This document shows, one piece after another, positions 34,358 through 43,135 of a stretch of 64,000 nt of DNA. How positions within the stretch are numbered: the stretch's first letter is position 1; each line of letters starts with the position of its first letter. The stretch is from an uncultured Prevotellaceae bacterium. Its GTDB lineage: Bacteria; Bacteroidota; Bacteroidia; Bacteroidales; Bacteroidaceae. The DNA lies in contig CAMKTJ010000002.1 of assembly GCA_946415645.1 (NCBI GenBank), positions 62,001 through 126,000 on the forward strand, given 5' to 3'. The notes under the pieces are model-generated. The model was not told where the DNA came from, ran no database searches, and saw only the letters and a list, made by a program, of their open reading frames with translations. Both the position numbers and the translations under genes were made by a program.

Positions 34358-34966
34358 ATGCCCAAATACATTTTACAAGAGCTACCGAAAGGGATGACAA
34401 AGGGTGAAAACGTAGTATACCCTAAGATTCAGACTTACACTACACATGACTTTGAGACAGTGCTAGAACACATGAAAACCTATGCAAACGTAAGCACAGG
34501 AACTATGCGAGCCGTTCTGGAAGCACTGGCAATGACCATGACAAGCTGGATGCCTTTGGGTCACAACATCAAGGTAGACGGACTGGGAACCTTCTCCCTG
34601 TCGTTGGGTTACGAAGGCAAGGAACTGAAGGAAAAATACAATCACATCTACATCAAAGGCATCAACTTCAAGCCAGACCCTGAGTTGCTGGCCGACCTGA
34701 ACAGGGAAAGTAACTTTGAACGCTCTGAGATGGAGGTTAAGTCGCCCAAAAAGAGCGAGCTCAGCCTTGAGGAGCGTATAGCTAAGGCAAAGTCCGTTAT
34801 AGAAGAAAAAGGCTTCATGACACTAAATGATTATGCTCGCATCACTGGCTTCCGCAGGACAGCCTCTTCTCTTGATCTGAAGAAGATTGTTGCCTCCCCT
34901 ACCTCAGGAATAACGACACAAGGCTCAGGCTCACATAAAGTATGGATTAAAAAGGAGATAGAATGA
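34358..34966 (+). CDS. HU-like DNA-binding protein
   Basis: 202 residues from ATG 34358. The upstream in-frame start at 34277 would lie within the 21-bp array and is not family-like. The first about 125 residues ('KIQTYTTHDFETVLEHMKTY', 'MRAVLEALAMTMTSWMPLGH', 'VDGLGTFSLSLGYEGKELKE') match the HU-related (TIGR01201-type) histone-like family of Bacteroidetes. A C-terminal extension of about 70 residues contains a helical segment ('ERIAKAKSVIEEKGFMTLND', 'YARITGFRRTASSLDLKK') that looks like an extra helix-turn-helix. The palindromic array just upstream is a candidate self-binding site. Confidence 0.82.
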   Translation: MPKYILQELPKGMTKGENVVYPKIQTYTTHDFETVLEHMKTYANVSTGTMRAVLEALAMTMTSWMPLGHNIKVDGLGTFSLSLGYEGKELKEKYNHIYIKGINFKPDPELLADLNRESNFERSEMEVKSPKKSELSLEERIAKAKSVIEEKGFMTLNDYARITGFRRTASSLDLKKIVASPTSGITTQGSGSHKVWIKKEIE

Positions 34967-35086
34967 GAAACGTATTGACTGTACTTTATTTCCCATAATT
35001 AGGGGAATTCCTCTCACGATTAGGGAAATCCAGATAATACATTTTGTAAAATGCAGTAACTTTACCATCAAAATAATACTAAGAAC

Positions 35087-38000
35087 ATGCGTAATATACT
35101 GCTTTTCTTCTCAGTTTTACTGTTTTCTGTCTCAGCTTGGGCACAGGAGCTGACGCTACAGGGCCGAGTGGTGGATGACAAAACAGGTGAGGCTCTGCCG
35201 TATGTAAGTTTTTATATCGGAGAAGGAAAAGGTACGCTGAGCAATACAGACGGAGAGTTCAAACTGAAGGTTGACGAAGGGGGCACCGTTGTAATCAGTT
35301 GCGTAGGATACAACAAACAGACAATTGCTGCCAACGCAATGCCTGAGACCATCAGGCTGAAACCTTATACAACAGCGCTAAGGGAGGTTACTGTTCAGGC
35401 TATGGACAATAACAAGAAGATTCTGAAACGTATCATAAAGAATCTGAAAGAAGATTACAGAACTCAGAAAAAGATGACCCATAAGTACTTCTTCCGTACG
35501 CTGACAGAGAAGGAAGAGGGAACCTTCATAGCCGAGGCCTTCATGACAGCGTACTCTGTGGTGAACATACGTTCTGCCAGGATAATAAGCGGACTGCAAG
35601 GCAACAGTGCTGATGACGATGATGAAAAGCTGAACTTCAAGTTTTCTAACTCAAACAAGCTAATAGAAGTCGGCCCAAAGACAAATACCTATTTCTGGAG
35701 CGGAGATATCAAGCCTTTGGAAAGTTATTCCATGCTTCGCCATTATTACGACGTATCCATGCAGTATATTCATGGTGAGGACGGGAAAGGGCTCTACAAG
35801 ATTGTCTTCTCGTGGAAAAAACGCCTTTCGCCAGAAGACAGGAATAAGCGTAACATCACAGGTACTGCCTACGTAGATGCCGAGACTTGCCGCCTGCTCC
35901 GTTTTGACGGGTCATGCAATAACCATCATGTAAGCTATGCAATTCTCAGCCACTTACCTACCACCATCAACTTCCATCTGGAATATGACTACAGCCAGGG
36001 TGTCGCTTCGGTGTCGCATCTGGCAATTCATGGAGGCACTCAGGTATCCAGCTATCGCACTTTGGCGTTTGCCATAGAAAAAGAAGATGGGAAACCTGAA
36101 GAGAGTTACAAAAAGGCTTCTGACATAGTATCTGCCGTGAAGTCGGCAGGCTTCGACCCCAAACTATGGGAAGAGTATGATATTGTCAAGCGCACCAAGG
36201 AAGAAGAGCAAATTGCCTTCGGAGAGATGAACGAAGACTCTAACAAGAGACGGGTGCGCAAAGCCAAGTTCCCAGAGGCATTCAGCCCCCTGATGAGACG
36301 ACTGAACGCTTTTGGAAAGGCTCTTCCACAAGAGAAGGTATATGTACACATGGACAACACCTGCTACTTCCAGGGTGACACCATCTGGTTCACGGCATAT
36401 CTAATGGAAACGGACACAGGAAAGCCCTCCGAAATCAGCGAGTTGCTGTATGTGGAACTGTTGAACAACGACGGCTATCTGGTGGAACGCAAACTCATAG
36501 AAATGAAGGAAGGACGGGGCAACGGCTTCTTCGCCCTGAACAAAATGATACAGTACAGCGGGTTCTACGAGTTGAGGGCCTATACGCGATGGCAGTTGAA
36601 CTGGGGCGTACACGAGCATAATCACGCCAAAAGCGACGGTCTAATGTTCAGGGACAAGAAATCAGAAAAGGAATTCTTCCGCGATTACGACAAGCTATAC
36701 AGTCGTGTCTTCCCCGTTTACGACAAGCCCGCTGTTCCGGGCAGCTATGCACGAAATATGACCCTTCGTGTGATGCGGCGTACCTTCAAGACCGACATGG
36801 ACGAGAAGGAGAGAAAGCCCCTACTCTCACTCTTCCCCGAGGGCGGCAACCTGGTGGCAGGCGTTCAGAACCGTGTAGCCTTTGAAGCCGCTATGACAGA
36901 CGGAGAACAGTTAGAGGGCACATTGACGGTTGGAAATGATACGGTAAACACCGTCAACAGGGGAAGAGGAACTTTCATGCTCATTCCCGACAAGGAGACG
37001 GAACGTGAGGTTACCTTCACCAGCACTACAGGCAGGAAAGTCACAGCCAAACTGCCTAAGCCGGAAGAGGAAGGAGTGGCTGTGCAGGTAACACAGGAGG
37101 GTGACAGCACTATCATAACAACAAACGTGGTTGGCCTCGCCCCCGACAGCCTGGCACTGACCATCATGCATGAGGGTATGTTAGAGGATTACCATGTGCT
37201 TGGTGACAGCCTGATCAAGAAAACAGGCGGACTGACGGCAGGCATTCATCAGGTAACCGTCTTTGATACGCAGGGACGTGTTTGGGCCGACCGCCTTTTC
37301 TTTGTAAAAATGCAGGAAATGGCAGAACCGACACTTACGGTAGAGGGCATGCAATACAAATACCCTCCCCACCAGAAGATTGAACTGAAGGTGAAAGCCC
37401 CTACCCGCTCCACAATGGAGGATAAACCCACATGTATATCCCTTGCCGTACGTGACGGAAATCAGACAGATGCCCTGTTCGACAACGGGAATATCATGAC
37501 AGAGATGCTGCTCAGCTCAGAGATTAAGGGATTCATTCCCAATCCGGGTTGGTACTTCCAGAAAGACGACGAGGAACACCGTCAGGCATTAGACCTGCTG
37601 ATGATGACGCAGGGCTGGCGCCGTTTTATCTGGCGCGATATGGCAAAAAGCGGCACATGGGACCTGACGCAACCCGACGAGAAGATACCTGTTATTAAGG
37701 GACGGGTAGCCATTAATCCCAACCGTATCTCATTACCGGCGGATGTCGATTCAACAGAAGGACGCAACGCTATCGTCAATAGAATAGACACCAAAGCCAT
37801 GGTGGCACTGGCAGAAAAAACTAAAAAGCCAAGATTATTGATACACGCAGAACTTGCGGATATAGACAGTAATGAAACAATATCAGGCGACTATAACGTT
37901 ATAGACAACAGCTTCAAGCTTCTATGCCCTAAGTACTTTGACCACAGCGTACTTTTCCTTTCTGTTGCCGACGAGAATATTGTGAATAAGGGCAGAAAGA

Positions 38001-38995
38001 AGTATCCGTGGATACAACTGGCCGGCTATATGGAAGATCTTCCTCAGAAAATCAGAAAGAAGTTAGTGTTGGGCGAGGCCGATTACAGAGCCTACATATC
38101 GTGGCCCTATCCCCGCTTTGTAAAGCCCTATGGCTACTACCAGTCCCACATGCCGCAAACTGACAGTGCCGATGAAAACGATATTCCCACAGAGCTGCTG
38201 GCAGAATCTGCAAGAAACCTGCGCGAAGTACCCGTTACGGCAAAACGCAGAAACAGGCTTAAGAGGTTCGACGATGCTTATCCTGCCTTCTCGGTTGATG
38301 CATACGAAGCCTGGAATTACATAGAAGACGCTGGTGTTCCCATATACAATTATGTGAACCTTTCAAGACAAATAGTCAGGGTCTATCTGAACGATTACGG
38401 CCTGCCAGAGCCAAGTGATGAGGACAGCAGAATAATACTTCAGTTCGGACTGAGTCCTACCAGACGTTCGCTGCCCCAATATATAGACATTCCCACTGAC
38501 TCACTCTATCATCCCAAGTATCTGACATCTATAGGCCAAGGCTTTACTTTCTCGCCCGGAGAACGTAGGGAATACTTCGGCGACGAGACTATAAACGAAG
38601 ACCCGCGATTCCTGCTAGACCGCTTTGTGGTATATACCGACTACCAGCCACGTCACGAAGGCAGTGATCGCTACTTAGGTTCAAACAGACCAGAGACACG
38701 CGTTGCGGTATATCCTATTTATGACTGGAACAAGCGTTCTATATACCGCGATCGCCGTTACCTGCTGCCCGGTTTCTCCTCCCCTGCCCAGTTCTATAGT
38801 CCCGATTACTCAAAGCAGATGCCTCCTGAGCCAACAGACTACCGTCGTACCCTTTACTGGAACCCTGACCTTAAACTGGATGAGAACGGAGAAGCCCGCA
38901 TCACCTTCTACAATAACAGTCGCAACACACGCCTCAGCATAGAAGCAGAAGGCCAGGCAACTGACGGCGCCCTACTGTGGAATAAAATGCAGTAG
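35087..38995 (+). CDS. Giant envelope protein with carboxypeptidase-regulatory-like and MG2-type domains
   Basis: 1302 residues with signal peptide (1-19, …VSAWA). An N-terminal carboxypeptidase-D-like regulatory domain ('LQGRVVDDKTGEALPYVSF', 'SNTDGEFKLKVDEGGTVVIS') is followed by a domain of unknown type, then an alpha-2-macroglobulin MG2-like domain near 420-520 ('EKVYVHMDNTCYFQGDTIWF', 'ELRAYTRWQLNWG'), further beta domains and a C-terminus with 'YWNPDLKLDENGEARITFYN'. I see no thioester motif. Such proteins in Bacteroidetes sit at the outer membrane; their role is not established. It stands alone on the plus strand. Confidence 0.75.
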   Translation: MRNILLFFSVLLFSVSAWAQELTLQGRVVDDKTGEALPYVSFYIGEGKGTLSNTDGEFKLKVDEGGTVVISCVGYNKQTIAANAMPETIRLKPYTTALREVTVQAMDNNKKILKRIIKNLKEDYRTQKKMTHKYFFRTLTEKEEGTFIAEAFMTAYSVVNIRSARIISGLQGNSADDDDEKLNFKFSNSNKLIEVGPKTNTYFWSGDIKPLESYSMLRHYYDVSMQYIHGEDGKGLYKIVFSWKKRLSPEDRNKRNITGTAYVDAETCRLLRFDGSCNNHHVSYAILSHLPTTINFHLEYDYSQGVASVSHLAIHGGTQVSSYRTLAFAIEKEDGKPEESYKKASDIVSAVKSAGFDPKLWEEYDIVKRTKEEEQIAFGEMNEDSNKRRVRKAKFPEAFSPLMRRLNAFGKALPQEKVYVHMDNTCYFQGDTIWFTAYLMETDTGKPSEISELLYVELLNNDGYLVERKLIEMKEGRGNGFFALNKMIQYSGFYELRAYTRWQLNWGVHEHNHAKSDGLMFRDKKSEKEFFRDYDKLYSRVFPVYDKPAVPGSYARNMTLRVMRRTFKTDMDEKERKPLLSLFPEGGNLVAGVQNRVAFEAAMTDGEQLEGTLTVGNDTVNTVNRGRGTFMLIPDKETEREVTFTSTTGRKVTAKLPKPEEEGVAVQVTQEGDSTIITTNVVGLAPDSLALTIMHEGMLEDYHVLGDSLIKKTGGLTAGIHQVTVFDTQGRVWADRLFFVKMQEMAEPTLTVEGMQYKYPPHQKIELKVKAPTRSTMEDKPTCISLAVRDGNQTDALFDNGNIMTEMLLSSEIKGFIPNPGWYFQKDDEEHRQALDLLMMTQGWRRFIWRDMAKSGTWDLTQPDEKIPVIKGRVAINPNRISLPADVDSTEGRNAIVNRIDTKAMVALAEKTKKPRLLIHAELADIDSNETISGDYNVIDNSFKLLCPKYFDHSVLFLSVADENIVNKGRKKYPWIQLAGYMEDLPQKIRKKLVLGEADYRAYISWPYPRFVKPYGYYQSHMPQTDSADENDIPTELLAESARNLREVPVTAKRRNRLKRFDDAYPAFSVDAYEAWNYIEDAGVPIYNYVNLSRQIVRVYLNDYGLPEPSDEDSRIILQFGLSPTRRSLPQYIDIPTDSLYHPKYLTSIGQGFTFSPGERREYFGDETINEDPRFLLDRFVVYTDYQPRHEGSDRYLGSNRPETRVAVYPIYDWNKRSIYRDRRYLLPGFSSPAQFYSPDYSKQMPPEPTDYRRTLYWNPDLKLDENGEARITFYNNSRNTRLSIEAEGQATDGALLWNKMQ

Positions 38996-39011
38996 CATTA
39001 ATTTTCTGTGA

Positions 39012-39137
39012 CTACTCTGTCAGCCTGACATCGCGGCCGCCTTTTCCTTTAGGAAATACGTGGTGGGTATTGGCCCATTGTTCCCATTTACTGACCAGTT
39101 TCTTCAGTTGTTCCGGATACCCAATGGCTGTTTTAGT
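39012..39137 (-). pseudogene. C-terminal remnant of a sulfatase
   Basis: Hand translation gives 'KTAIGYPEQLKKLVSKWEQW' then 'ANTHHVFPKGKGG' and a stop at 39014-39012. This matches the C-terminal end of arylsulfatases ('YPE…L…W..WA….V.PK'). The frame is closed by a stop immediately upstream where the word repeat 'ttcatatttcataattcat' begins. Only about 41 codons of a gene normally near 500 codons remain. Confidence 0.55.
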
Positions 39138-39294
39138 TCATATTTCATAATTCATAATCTTTAGTGGTTAGTGGTTAGAGGTTAGGGGTTAGGGGTTAGT
39201 AGTTTAGGAGCAAGGGGCAAGGGGCAAGAGAATACCAATAATGCTCAATGTTCAATGTTCAATGAACAAAACTCTAATCCCTAATCCCTAATCT
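39132..39294. repeat. Long composite word-repeat block
   Basis: In order: 'ttcatatttcataattcataat', 'ttagtggttagtggttagaggttaggggttaggggttag', 'gagcaaggggcaaggggcaagag', connector 'aataccaataa', 'tgctcaatgttcaatgttcaatg', 'ctctaatccctaatccctaatc'. It is the longest block in the window and borders the sulfatase remnant. Confidence 0.85.
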
Positions 39295-39328
39295 GTTTTT
39301 AAGCCAGGCATTGAGCCCGGCTTAAAAA

Positions 39329-39613
39329 TCAATCCATGTCGTTGCCGTCTCCGGTGCCGCCACCGCCATTGCCACCATCGTTGCCACCGGTGTTACCGCC
39401 TTGGTTGCCAGTGTTAGAGCCAGGGTTTTCGTTTTCGTTATCGTTTGCGTTGTTTTCTGGGCTGGGGTTAGGCTTTTGTTTGGTGGTAGCTGCACCATTC
39501 AGGAATCGTTCCTGGCCGATTGGGTAGGTGACAATGGCCGCTGCAAAGGTAAGATAATCGGGGGCCGCTATTGGCGGGTTATGGCGGGCTCTGTCTGTTA
39601 TGGCTGAATAAGG
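39329..39613 (-). pseudogene. Gly/Asn-rich C-terminal remnant, no start codon
   Basis: A 95-codon open frame, closed upstream by a stop and lacking an ATG, reads '…PDYLTFAAAIVTYPIGQERF', 'NPSPENNANDNENENPG', 'NQGGNTGGNDGGNGGGG' and ends 'TGDGNDMD'. Gly/Asn-rich tails of this kind occur on Bacteroidetes small DNA-binding proteins found next to DUF4248 genes, and a DUF4248 gene lies 112 bp away on the other strand. I regard it as a decayed gene end; it could also be a gene with a non-standard start. Confidence 0.35.
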
Positions 39614-39724
39614 TTATTTTTGGCGGATTTAGGACAGGAAAAAACGCAGGGAAATTTGCAAAGCATGGAAAAGTTTGATAACTTTGTCGGCAAATAAACC
39701 ATACATATACCTATTTTATAATAT

Positions 39725-39913
39725 ATGAAATCAAGAATGAAGTTTGAACTGGCACATGCAGCGGGAATGAGCGAGCGAACCTTCTCACGCTGGATTAGTG
39801 ACCATGCCGCATATATGGAGCGTATAGGGGTCAAGCCAACACAACGACTGCTCCCTCCAAAAGCTGTCAAATACATCTGTTACGAACTCGGAATAGATGA
39901 AAGCGACTTCTAA
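39725..39913 (+). CDS. DUF4248-family small helix-turn-helix protein
   Basis: 62 residues. 'FELAHAAGMSERTFSRWISD' forms a helix-turn-helix like that of DUF4248 proteins of Bacteroidetes, followed by 'LPPKAVKYICYELGIDESDF'. The start is either 39725 or 39737. DUF4248 genes usually sit beside HU-like and amidase genes; here only a possible remnant of that neighbourhood remains at 39329-39613. Confidence 0.7.
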   Translation: MKSRMKFELAHAAGMSERTFSRWISDHAAYMERIGVKPTQRLLPPKAVKYICYELGIDESDF

Positions 39914-39925
39914 GTGAAGAATTTT

Positions 39926-40035
39926 ATTAATTGAGCATTGAACATTGAACATTGAGCATTGAACATTATTGGTATGCTCTTGCCCCTTGCTCCTATATTA
40001 CTTTAACCGCTTACCACATAATTATGAATTATGAA
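39926..40035. repeat. Composite word-repeat block before the acyltransferase
   Basis: 'ttgagcattgaacattgaacattgagcattgaacatt', connector 'attggtatgc', 'tcttgccccttgctcct', then 'ataattatgaattatgaact'. The first three modules repeat the order of 39200-39265 (reverse complement) and of the btuB insert at 1586-1640. Confidence 0.85.
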
Positions 40036-41232
40036 CTAAAGAACCGTGTTCCCTTTGTGGACTGGCTACGAGCAGTAGCCTGCTTTATGGTCATGCTGGT
40101 GCATGCAGCAGAGAATTTCTATGGTGTAGTAACCGAGAAAGCTATCGAGAGCATCCCCGGTGGTGCAGAGAAACTGGCTGGCTTTGCTACCAATACCGGA
40201 GGCATGGCGGGTGACAAGGCTGTGCTGTTGAACGAGGCAAACCGTTTCTGGGTTGCCTTCTATGACGGCGGTATTGCGCGCACATGCGTACCTTTATTTA
40301 TGGTAGTATCTGCCTTCCTGCTTGTACCCATGAAAGCTGATATGGGCATGACACAATTCTATAAACGTAGGTTCCTGCGTATACTGCCACCCATGATTAT
40401 CTTTATGCTGCTCTACGCCACCCTACCCGTTCTATGGGGCGAGATGACATGGGAAGATACCCTACGCATACTACCTACCCTACCCTTCAACTTCCCTGAG
40501 AATGCCGGTCATCTATGGTTCATGTATCCACTTATCAGCCTGTACCTGATCATCCCCGTGGTATCACCTTGGCTGGAACGTGCCAGCGCCAAGGATGAGC
40601 GCATCTTCATAGGACTCTTTATCCTGAGTACCATCATCCCCTGGCTGCATACCTTCGTCACTCCTGAGCTGTGGGGCGAGTGTTTCTGGAACCGTTTCAG
40701 CATGCTATGGTACTGCTCTGGTTACCTGGGCTATCTGGTAATAGCTCATTACATACGTTTCCATCTGAACTGGTGCCGTAATAAGCGCCTGAGCGTAGGT
40801 ACCCTGTGCTTCTTGATTGGTGCAGCGTTCACGGCATGGTCGTTCTGGTGGAAGGGCGAACCTCTATGCCCCATTGCCACACCCGAGTTGGAATGGTCAT
40901 GGGAGTTCTGCACGCCTAACGTGGCATTGGCTACCTTCGGCGCCTTCCTGCTGTTCAGCTGCATAGGTGCCAAGACCGATGGCACAACACGTCAGGACTA
41001 CAAGGCTCCCCGCCTGATAACGGAACTGGCCAAGCTGTCCTTTGGCATGTACCTGATGCACATCTTCTTCCTGAGTAACATAGCAGCTGCCGTAGTGCAG
41101 GACAATCCTGCTGCCCCCATCATCCCCGTATGGGCAGCCATCCCCTGCATAGCCATTGCCTGCTACCTCTGCTGCGCCATAACAACCAAGTTCATCTCCC
41201 TGCTGCCCGGCAGCAAGTGGGTTATTGGGTAG
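40024..41232 (+). CDS. Membrane acyltransferase, family 3 (OafA/WecH-like)
   Basis: 402 residues with about ten membrane helices. 'VPFVDWLRAVACFMVMLVHA' carries the conserved catalytic His region, and 'PLFMVVSAFLLVPMKAD' and 'GHLWFMYPLISLYLIIPVVS' match acyltransferase family 3. It probably O-acetylates a cell-surface glycan or lipid precursor at the inner membrane. The start (MNYELKN) at 40024 is formed by the word 'attatgaattatgaac'; homology begins about residue 8. Confidence 0.85.
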   Translation: MNYELKNRVPFVDWLRAVACFMVMLVHAAENFYGVVTEKAIESIPGGAEKLAGFATNTGGMAGDKAVLLNEANRFWVAFYDGGIARTCVPLFMVVSAFLLVPMKADMGMTQFYKRRFLRILPPMIIFMLLYATLPVLWGEMTWEDTLRILPTLPFNFPENAGHLWFMYPLISLYLIIPVVSPWLERASAKDERIFIGLFILSTIIPWLHTFVTPELWGECFWNRFSMLWYCSGYLGYLVIAHYIRFHLNWCRNKRLSVGTLCFLIGAAFTAWSFWWKGEPLCPIATPELEWSWEFCTPNVALATFGAFLLFSCIGAKTDGTTRQDYKAPRLITELAKLSFGMYLMHIFFLSNIAAAVVQDNPAAPIIPVWAAIPCIAIACYLCCAITTKFISLLPGSKWVIG

Positions 41233-41299
41233 AAAATAGAAAACATAGTTTAAACTAGTAACACTAGTTCCAACTAGCCACCTAGAATAAAAATAGAAA

Positions 41300-42496
41300 A
41301 TGAAAACAATTAAGGAAATATACAAGATAGGACTGGGACCTTCATCCAGTCATACTATGGGACCCAGAAAAGCGGCCGAGATGTTTCTAGCACGCCACTC
41401 AGATGCCGCCCGCATGGAGGTAACATTATACGGTTCACTGGCCGCCACCGGCAAGGGTCACATGACCGATGCTGCCATAGAAGATGCTATACCAGGCATT
41501 AAGATTATATGGAAGCCTAAGACATTCCTGCCCTTCCACCCCAACGGCATGGAGTTCCGTGCCTATGCACAGGACGGCAAACAGATTGACAAATGGCAGG
41601 TGTTCAGCATTGGGGGTGGCGAACTGGCCGAGGAGAGCCAGAACAGACTGGCATCGCCCGACATCTATGAACTGGACAAGATGACGGATATCCTGAAGTA
41701 CTGTGAACGTACTGGCAAGGGGTACTGGGAATATGTGGCAGAATCCGAAGGACCCGAGATATGGGACTATCTGGCAGAGGTATGGAAGACCATGAAGGCT
41801 GCCGTAGAACGCGGATTGGATGCCGAAGGTGTGCTGCCCGGTCCTCTGAACCTGCGTCGTAAGGCTGCAGCCTACTACGTTAAGGCAACTGGATACAAGG
41901 ACAACCTGCGTACACGTGGTCTGGTCTTCTCTTATGCCCTGGCTGTTAGCGAAGAGAATGCAGCCGGCGGCAAGATAGTCACAGCCCCCACCTGCGGATC
42001 CTGCGGCGTGCTGCCAGGTGTGCTCTATCACATGTGGAAGAGCCGTGATTTCAGCGAGGCACGCATCCTGCGCGCACTGGCCACAGCTGGCCTCATCGGT
42101 AATGTAGTAAAGGAACATGCCAGCATCTCAGGTGCCGAGGTTGGCTGCCAAGGTGAGGTAGGCGTAGCGTGCGCTATGGCTGCTGCTGCTGCCAGTCAGT
42201 TGTTTGGCGGTTCGCCTGCCCAGATAGAATATGCAGCCGAAATGGGACTGGAGCATCACTTAGGTATGACCTGCGACCCCGTCTGCGGTATGGTACAGAT
42301 TCCCTGCATAGAACGTAACGCCTATGCTGCCGCCCGTGCTCTGGACGCCAATATCTACAGCACCTTCTCTGACGGTATCCACCGTGTGTCCTTCGACAAG
42401 GTGGTAGAAGTTATGAAGCAGACAGGCCACGACCTTCCTTCCCTCTACAAAGAAACTGCCGAGGGCGGTCTGGCAAAGGACTATAAGCAGATGTGA
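41300..42496 (+). CDS. sdaA: Iron-sulfur L-serine dehydratase (single chain)
   Basis: 398 residues. The beta part comes first ('YKIGLGPSSSHTMGPRKAAE') and the alpha part follows ('APTCGSCGVLPGVLYHMWKS', 'GCQGEVGVACAMAAAAASQL', 'CDPVCGMVQIPCIERNAYAA') with cysteines for the [4Fe-4S] cluster. It converts serine to pyruvate and ammonia. Typical single-chain length is about 400-450. The upstream gap holds a small ACTAGT-type repeat ('aactagtaacactagttccaactag'). Confidence 0.93.
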   Translation: MKTIKEIYKIGLGPSSSHTMGPRKAAEMFLARHSDAARMEVTLYGSLAATGKGHMTDAAIEDAIPGIKIIWKPKTFLPFHPNGMEFRAYAQDGKQIDKWQVFSIGGGELAEESQNRLASPDIYELDKMTDILKYCERTGKGYWEYVAESEGPEIWDYLAEVWKTMKAAVERGLDAEGVLPGPLNLRRKAAAYYVKATGYKDNLRTRGLVFSYALAVSEENAAGGKIVTAPTCGSCGVLPGVLYHMWKSRDFSEARILRALATAGLIGNVVKEHASISGAEVGCQGEVGVACAMAAAAASQLFGGSPAQIEYAAEMGLEHHLGMTCDPVCGMVQIPCIERNAYAAARALDANIYSTFSDGIHRVSFDKVVEVMKQTGHDLPSLYKETAEGGLAKDYKQM

Positions 42497-42541
42497 TATT
42501 CAGTTTACAGTTTACGGTTTACAGTTTAAAGTTTAGAGATT

Positions 42542-43105
42542 ATGGGAGATTTCATAAAGAAGAGCCTTGAGGTAGGTGAAGAGATTAAGTATAACGGCAG
42601 ACTGCACTGGAGCAGTATCTGGAAGTACATACTATTCAGCTGGCTAATGGTAATAGGCGGCTTAGGTGCTGCAGGAGCATGTTACTATTACAAGCAGGAG
42701 AATGTATATATCTACATAGGATTGGCAGTTGCCGCATTAGGACTGATAATAGGCCTGATAGGACGTATTGTACGTACACGGTCGGAGTTTGCCGTCACCA
42801 CTACCCGATTTGTTCAGAAAGACGGTATCTTCAACATCAAGATGACGGAGATTCCCCTGCAACGAATAGAGACTGTGAACTACTACCAGACCTTCTGGCA
42901 GCGCATCATAGGAACAGGCTGCGTGGAGCTGGTAGGCAGCGGCGGAACCAGTCATCAGGTTCACTGCATAGAACATCCCATGCAGGTTCGCAAGATGATA
43001 CTGAGTGCCATCAATACCTGTGCCGTGAAGTCGGTACAGACGCCAGCCCCCACTCCATCGCCCGAGAAACCGGCAGCAACAGACCCCGAAAACCAGCCCT
43101 CTTAA
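42542..43105 (+). CDS. bPH2-domain membrane protein (YdbS-like)
   Basis: 187 residues: N-terminal cytosolic segment, two membrane helices (about 27-68, 'YILFSWLMVIGGLGAAGACY', 'YIYIGLAVAALGLIIGLIG') and a bacterial PH domain ('RSEFAVTTTRFVQKDGIFNI', 'EIPLQRIETVNYYQTFWQRI', 'GTGCVELVGSGG'). The C-terminus is proline-rich. Family function is unknown. The gap to the previous gene is a 'cagtttacagtttacggtttac' word repeat. Confidence 0.8.
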   Translation: MGDFIKKSLEVGEEIKYNGRLHWSSIWKYILFSWLMVIGGLGAAGACYYYKQENVYIYIGLAVAALGLIIGLIGRIVRTRSEFAVTTTRFVQKDGIFNIKMTEIPLQRIETVNYYQTFWQRIIGTGCVELVGSGGTSHQVHCIEHPMQVRKMILSAINTCAVKSVQTPAPTPSPEKPAATDPENQPS

Positions 43106-43135
43106 TATGCCGGATAAGAAATAAGCCTTTCACTG

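Noticed and set aside
39170-39215. Telomere-like GGTTAGGGGTTAGGGG stretch
   Set aside because: It is one of several degenerate word repeats inside a circular-type gene context; nothing suggests a chromosome end, though G-quadruplex formation is possible.
39295-39328. Inverted repeat TTTTTAAGCC…GGCTTAAAAA considered as a terminator
   Set aside because: The T and A runs belong to the stem and no T-tract follows on either strand.
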